Below are positions 5,198 to 7,061 of a stretch of 7,061 nt of DNA, one piece after another. The notes under the pieces are model-generated. The model ran no database searches. It saw nothing but the letters and a program-made list of their open reading frames with translations, and was not told the origin of the DNA. The translations under genes and the position numbers were made by a program. Source of the DNA: an uncultured Oscillibacter sp. (lineage in GTDB: Bacteria > Bacillota > Clostridia > Oscillospirales > Oscillospiraceae); the NCBI RefSeq assembly GCF_910587525.1, contig NZ_CAJULS010000120.1, positions 1-7,061 on the forward strand, given 5' to 3'. Numbering within the stretch: the stretch's first letter is position 1; every line of letters starts with the position of its first letter.

Positions 5198-5227
5198 TTG
5201 CGTCCTTTTATCAAGAGTCGGTATAAA
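5198..5227 (+). promoter_or_regulatory. Candidate promoter for spoIIR
   Basis: TTGCGT (5198-5203) and TATAAA (5222-5227) are separated by 18 bases, an acceptable SigA-type arrangement about 70 bases upstream of spoIIR. In Bacillus, spoIIR is transcribed by the forespore factor SigF. I looked for the GTATA / GGnnAnAnT pattern and found only GTATA (5221-5225) without a good -10, so SigF control is not supported by the sequence. Confidence 0.4.
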
Positions 5228-5245
5228 ATCCCAGATTTCTGTCCA

Positions 5246-5284
5246 TGCTTATGGTAAGCGCCGGAAGACCGGCCTACATAAGCA
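5246..5284 (+). promoter_or_regulatory. Leader hairpin just upstream of the spoIIR ribosome binding site
   Basis: TGCTTATG (5246-5253) pairs with CATAAGCA (5277-5284). Inside, GCCGG (5260-5264) can pair as a second stem with CCGGC (5269-5273) around an AAGA tetraloop. The hairpin ends exactly at the AAAGGA ribosome binding site (5284-5289), so it could influence translation of spoIIR. A regulatory role is inference. Confidence 0.4.
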
Positions 5285-5299
5285 AAGGATGGAACTGGC

Positions 5300-5944
5300 A
5301 TGAAAACCAAAATTGTCCCGGAAAACCGACTGAAATGCATTGAGATTGCCCTGCTGATCGGCCTGGCGGTGTTTCTGATCTCCGGCGGCCTGGCCCTGCG
5401 CACCCAGACCCGGCTGGCGGACCGGGTGGTGCGGCTTCACGTGCTGGCCAACTCCGATGGCGAGGAGGACCAGGCCCTGAAGCTGCTGGTGCGGGACCGG
5501 GTGCTGGCCCAGGCCACGGAGCTTTTGACCCAGGCGAAAGACCGGACGGAGGCGGAGACGCTTTTGCGGGAGGAGCTGCCGGAGCTGGAGGCGCTGGCGG
5601 TCCGGGAGCTGCGGGCCAACGGCTGCGCCTATCCGGTGACGGCGGAGCTGACGGACACGGAGTTTCCCACCCGGGAGTATGACGGCTTCACCCTGCCCGC
5701 CGGGGAATATCTGGCGCTGCGGGTGGTGATCGGTGAGGGAGCGGGGCGGAACTGGTGGTGCGTGGTGTTCCCGCCTTTGTGTACCGCCGCCTCCGCCGAC
5801 GTGCCTGCCGCTGCGCTGTCGGCGGGTCTCAGCGAGGAACAGGTGGGCCTCATTACGGAGGAGGACCAGGGCTATGTCCTGAAATTCAAAGCTGTGGAGT
5901 GGTGGGAGCAGGTCCGGGTGTGTTTGGAGGGCGCGGCCACTTGA
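5300..5944 (+). CDS. spoIIR: Stage II sporulation protein R (SpoIIR)
   Basis: SpoIIR is the intercompartmental signal of sporulation. It is made in the forespore and exported to the intermembrane space, where it triggers the SpoIIGA protease to activate pro-SigmaE in the mother cell. The 214-residue product has a positively charged start and one hydrophobic export/anchor segment at about residues 14-33 (IEIALLIGLAVFLISGGLAL). The family signature RLHVLANSD (45-53) follows. The highly conserved GRNWWCVVFPPLC is at 149-161 and FKAVEWWEQVR near the C-terminus. The length is typical for the shorter clostridial proteins. The start at 5300 has AAAGGA about 10 bases upstream. The gene is intact and indicates an endospore-forming lineage. 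It follows ispE but is separated from it by the structured repeat and has its own candidate promoter. Confidence 0.95.
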   Translation: MKTKIVPENRLKCIEIALLIGLAVFLISGGLALRTQTRLADRVVRLHVLANSDGEEDQALKLLVRDRVLAQATELLTQAKDRTEAETLLREELPELEALAVRELRANGCAYPVTAELTDTEFPTREYDGFTLPAGEYLALRVVIGEGAGRNWWCVVFPPLCTAASADVPAAALSAGLSEEQVGLITEEDQGYVLKFKAVEWWEQVRVCLEGAAT

Positions 5945-5967
5945 AAAGACGAGACATGCAGATGATG

Positions 5968-5997
5968 AACCGCCGCCGGAAATCTCCGGCGGCGGTT
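5968..5997 (+). terminator. Strong hairpin downstream of spoIIR
   Basis: AACCGCCGCCGGA (5968-5980) and TCCGGCGGCGGTT (5985-5997) form a perfect 13-pair stem with an AATC loop, 23 bases after the spoIIR stop. The T-run is interrupted (CCCGTGTGTTTCATTT), so termination is likely but not textbook. Confidence 0.7.
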
Positions 5998-6005
5998 CCC
6001 GTGTG

Positions 6006-6047
6006 TTTCATTTCCGGCAAGGTGCCGCTGAATGGCCGGATGTGAAA
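6006..6047. other. Second, imperfect hairpin between spoIIR and the DUF1905 gene
   Basis: Arms 6006-6018 and 6035-6047 pair over 13 positions with one T/T mismatch and one T-G wobble (TTTCA / TGAAA outside, TCCGGC / GCCGGA inside). They enclose a 16-base loop. It sits 8 bases after the spoIIR terminator stem and downstream of the converging minus-strand gene. It may assist termination from either side, but neither strand has a clear T-tract. Confidence 0.35.
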
Positions 6048-6111
6048 TGACACGTCAAAATGTCAGGACGGACAGATATCCGTTATGGATAACTGCCTGG
6101 TAAATGCAAAT

Positions 6112-6369
6112 TCAGCGTTCTCTGATTGTGACAGCAATTTCATCTCCGAATGATTTGCATAGCTTGCGCCGAATCGCTTTCGTCACGCCAATGACATAAT
6201 GCGGCGTACCCATTTTGATTACCTGCCCGTCATAGGGCTCATCATCAAAGGTTGCATGGACCAATAGCCTGCCCTTTCCGTATATGGCTTTGATATCATA
6301 TGGAACTTCAATATATGCTGCGTCCATATCCTGATTTTGTAAAATTGTCGCGGTAAATCTCAGTTCCAT
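6112..6369 (-). CDS. DUF1905 domain protein (85 aa)
   Basis: The protein is a stand-alone DUF1905 domain, recognised from AAYIEVPYDIKAIYGKGRLL (17-36), the following VHATFDDEPYDGQVIKMGT, and YVIGVTKAIRRKL with SFGDEIAVTI near the C-terminus. The length fits a single complete domain of about 80 residues, predicted to be a small beta-barrel-like cytosolic fold. Its biochemical role is unknown to me. It is transcribed against all its neighbours from a near-consensus promoter about 40-65 bases upstream. The Shine-Dalgarno is weak: GAGG lies about 12 bases before the ATG, and GAAAG directly before it. Base composition is visibly richer in A and T than the flanking genes, and codon use differs, which suggests acquisition by transfer. 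Confidence 0.85.
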   Translation of the reverse strand: MELRFTATILQNQDMDAAYIEVPYDIKAIYGKGRLLVHATFDDEPYDGQVIKMGTPHYVIGVTKAIRRKLCKSFGDEIAVTIRER

Positions 6370-6406
6370 CTTTCATTGACCTCGAAGACCCTGATTTATT
6401 GCTCCA

Positions 6407-6435
6407 ATTATACCATGAGTATTTGTCCGGTTCAA
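6407..6435 (-). promoter_or_regulatory. Near-consensus SigA promoter of the DUF1905 gene
   Basis: Read on the minus strand, TTGAAC (6435-6430) is followed after exactly 17 bases by a perfect TATAAT (6412-6407), with an extended -10 TGG just before it. Transcription would begin near position 6400, leaving a leader of about 30 bases before the start codon at 6369. It is the best housekeeping promoter match in the window. Confidence 0.85.
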
Positions 6436-6486
6436 GATTTGCCGGTGAAATCGCCAGGGGCATAAATTGGTAGCACCTGCGTTGAG

Positions 6487-6500
6487 CAGGAAGCTTCCTG
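6487..6500. promoter_or_regulatory. 14-base perfect palindrome in the DUF1905-addB divergent region
   Basis: CAGGAAGCTTCCTG is a perfect 14-base palindrome, 10 bases upstream of the candidate addB -35 element. Its position between two divergent promoters and its dyad symmetry would suit an operator for a dimeric regulator. I know of no regulator with this site, and chance is possible. Confidence 0.3.
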
Positions 6501-6509
6501 TGAAAAGAT

Positions 6510-6538
6510 TTGCTCTGCGGGCCCGGGTATGTTATCAT
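6510..6538 (+). promoter_or_regulatory. Candidate promoter for addB
   Basis: TTGCTC (6510-6515), a 17-base spacer and TATCAT (6533-6538) form a plausible SigA-type promoter. Transcription would start near 6545, giving a leader of about 25 bases before the preferred start at 6571 but almost none before the alternative ATG at 6550. Confidence 0.5.
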
Positions 6539-6570
6539 AAAGGGGAAAAATGACGAAAGAGGACTTCCCT

Positions 6571-7061
6571 ATGCTGTATCTTCTCATCGGCCGGGCCAAG
6601 ACGGGAAAATCAGATACCATCCTTCACAGCATCCAGGAGCTGGGAGACAGCGGCCGGCAGATCCTGCTGGTGCCGGAGCACGCCTCTCACCAGGCGGAGG
6701 TGGACCTGTGCCGGATCTGCGGTCCCACTGCCAGCCGCCACGCGGAAGTGCTGAGTTTCCGCCGTCTGGCAGAGCGGGTGCTGGCTGTCACCGGCGGCGC
6801 GGCCCAGGTGACGCTGGACGCCGGCGGCAAGCTGCTGACGCTGCAAAAAGCGCTGCTGGAGACGGCCCCGGAGCTGACGGTCTATCGCCGTCCCTCCCAG
6901 AAGTCCGCCTTTTTGCAGCAGCTGCTGGATCTCTTTGACGAGCTTCGCTGCTATGAGGTCACGCCGGAGGTCCTGTATGAGCAGTCCCTGGAGATCGGCG
7001 GGGCCACCCGGGACAAGCTCCGGGACCTGAGCCTGCTGTACGGGGCCTACGAGGCCCGCCT
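6571..7061 (+). CDS. addB: AddB subunit of AddAB helicase-nuclease, N-terminal part
   Basis: The gene runs off the right edge; 163 full codons are visible. AddAB (RexAB) processes double-strand DNA ends for RecA-dependent recombination in Firmicutes, the counterpart of RecBCD. The visible part has the Walker-A motif GRAKTGKS (7-14), the AddB-type segment LLVPEHASHQAEVDLC (32-47) and LSFRRLAERVLAVTGG (61-76). These match the N-terminal helicase-like domain of AddB. The C-terminal nuclease and iron-sulfur cysteines lie outside the window. AGAGGA (6558-6563) supports the start at 6571 (MLYLLIGRAK). An in-frame ATG at 6550 with AAGGGGA upstream would add seven residues but leaves little leader from the candidate promoter. 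addA would be expected immediately downstream. Confidence 0.9.
   Translation, partial: MLYLLIGRAKTGKSDTILHSIQELGDSGRQILLVPEHASHQAEVDLCRICGPTASRHAEVLSFRRLAERVLAVTGGAAQVTLDAGGKLLTLQKALLETAPELTVYRRPSQKSAFLQQLLDLFDELRCYEVTPEVLYEQSLEIGGATRDKLRDLSLLYGAYEAR

Noticed and set aside
5220..5260. A SigF-dependent forespore promoter for spoIIR
   Set aside because: GTATA is present at 5221-5225, but no GGnnAnAnT-like -10 lies at about 15 bases beyond it, so the match is only partial.
6510..6938. A 142-codon plus-strand open frame overlapping the start of addB
   Set aside because: It is in another frame, Arg/Gly/Ala-rich, and lacks motifs. The addB frame from 6571 carries the Walker A and AddB family segments.

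Overview
This window looks like chromosomal DNA from a GC-rich, endospore-forming member of the Clostridia, most plausibly an Oscillospiraceae-type gut anaerobe of the Flavonifractor / Intestinimonas / Lawsonibacter kind. The evidence is the combination of spoIIR (sporulation), addB (Firmicutes-type AddAB), ispE, ychF, strong AGGAGG-type ribosome binding sites and GC-rich third codon positions. The genus assignment is inference; no rRNA or other definitive marker is present.

Layout, left to right: the last 22 codons of ychF overlap a 70-residue coiled-coil gene, closed by a strong intrinsic terminator (282-318). Next is a two-gene ECF sigma / membrane anti-sigma-like unit (408-1833). It is preceded by a promoter-like sequence of the ECF type (TGAAAC-N17-CGTA), which suggests autoregulation. 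A probable operon follows: thrH (2011-2610), a 44-residue single-membrane-span protein (2628-2762) and a DUF1015 protein (2781-4055), ending at a GC-rich hairpin. ispE (4116-4991) follows. The 308-base gap between ispE and spoIIR holds a highly structured repeat (4997-5189), then a candidate promoter and leader hairpin for spoIIR (5300-5944). After a terminator hairpin, a small, lower-GC DUF1905 gene lies on the minus strand (6112-6369), driven by a near-consensus promoter. addB starts divergently at 6571 and runs off the window.

The most unusual object is the ispE-spoIIR repeat. It reads as two adjacent units, each folding into a three-armed cloverleaf (four-way junction) with almost no unpaired linker bases. 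The units are arranged head-to-head as an inverted dimer. Corresponding arms have diverged in sequence but kept their base pairing, which argues for selection on, or transposition through, the folded form.

Functionally, ThrH is a phosphoserine phosphatase / homoserine phosphotransferase. Co-transcription with DUF1015, whose GDGNHS motif recalls the DGHHR motif of ParB-fold free-serine kinases, suggests an uncharacterised serine/phosphoserine module. That link is inference.
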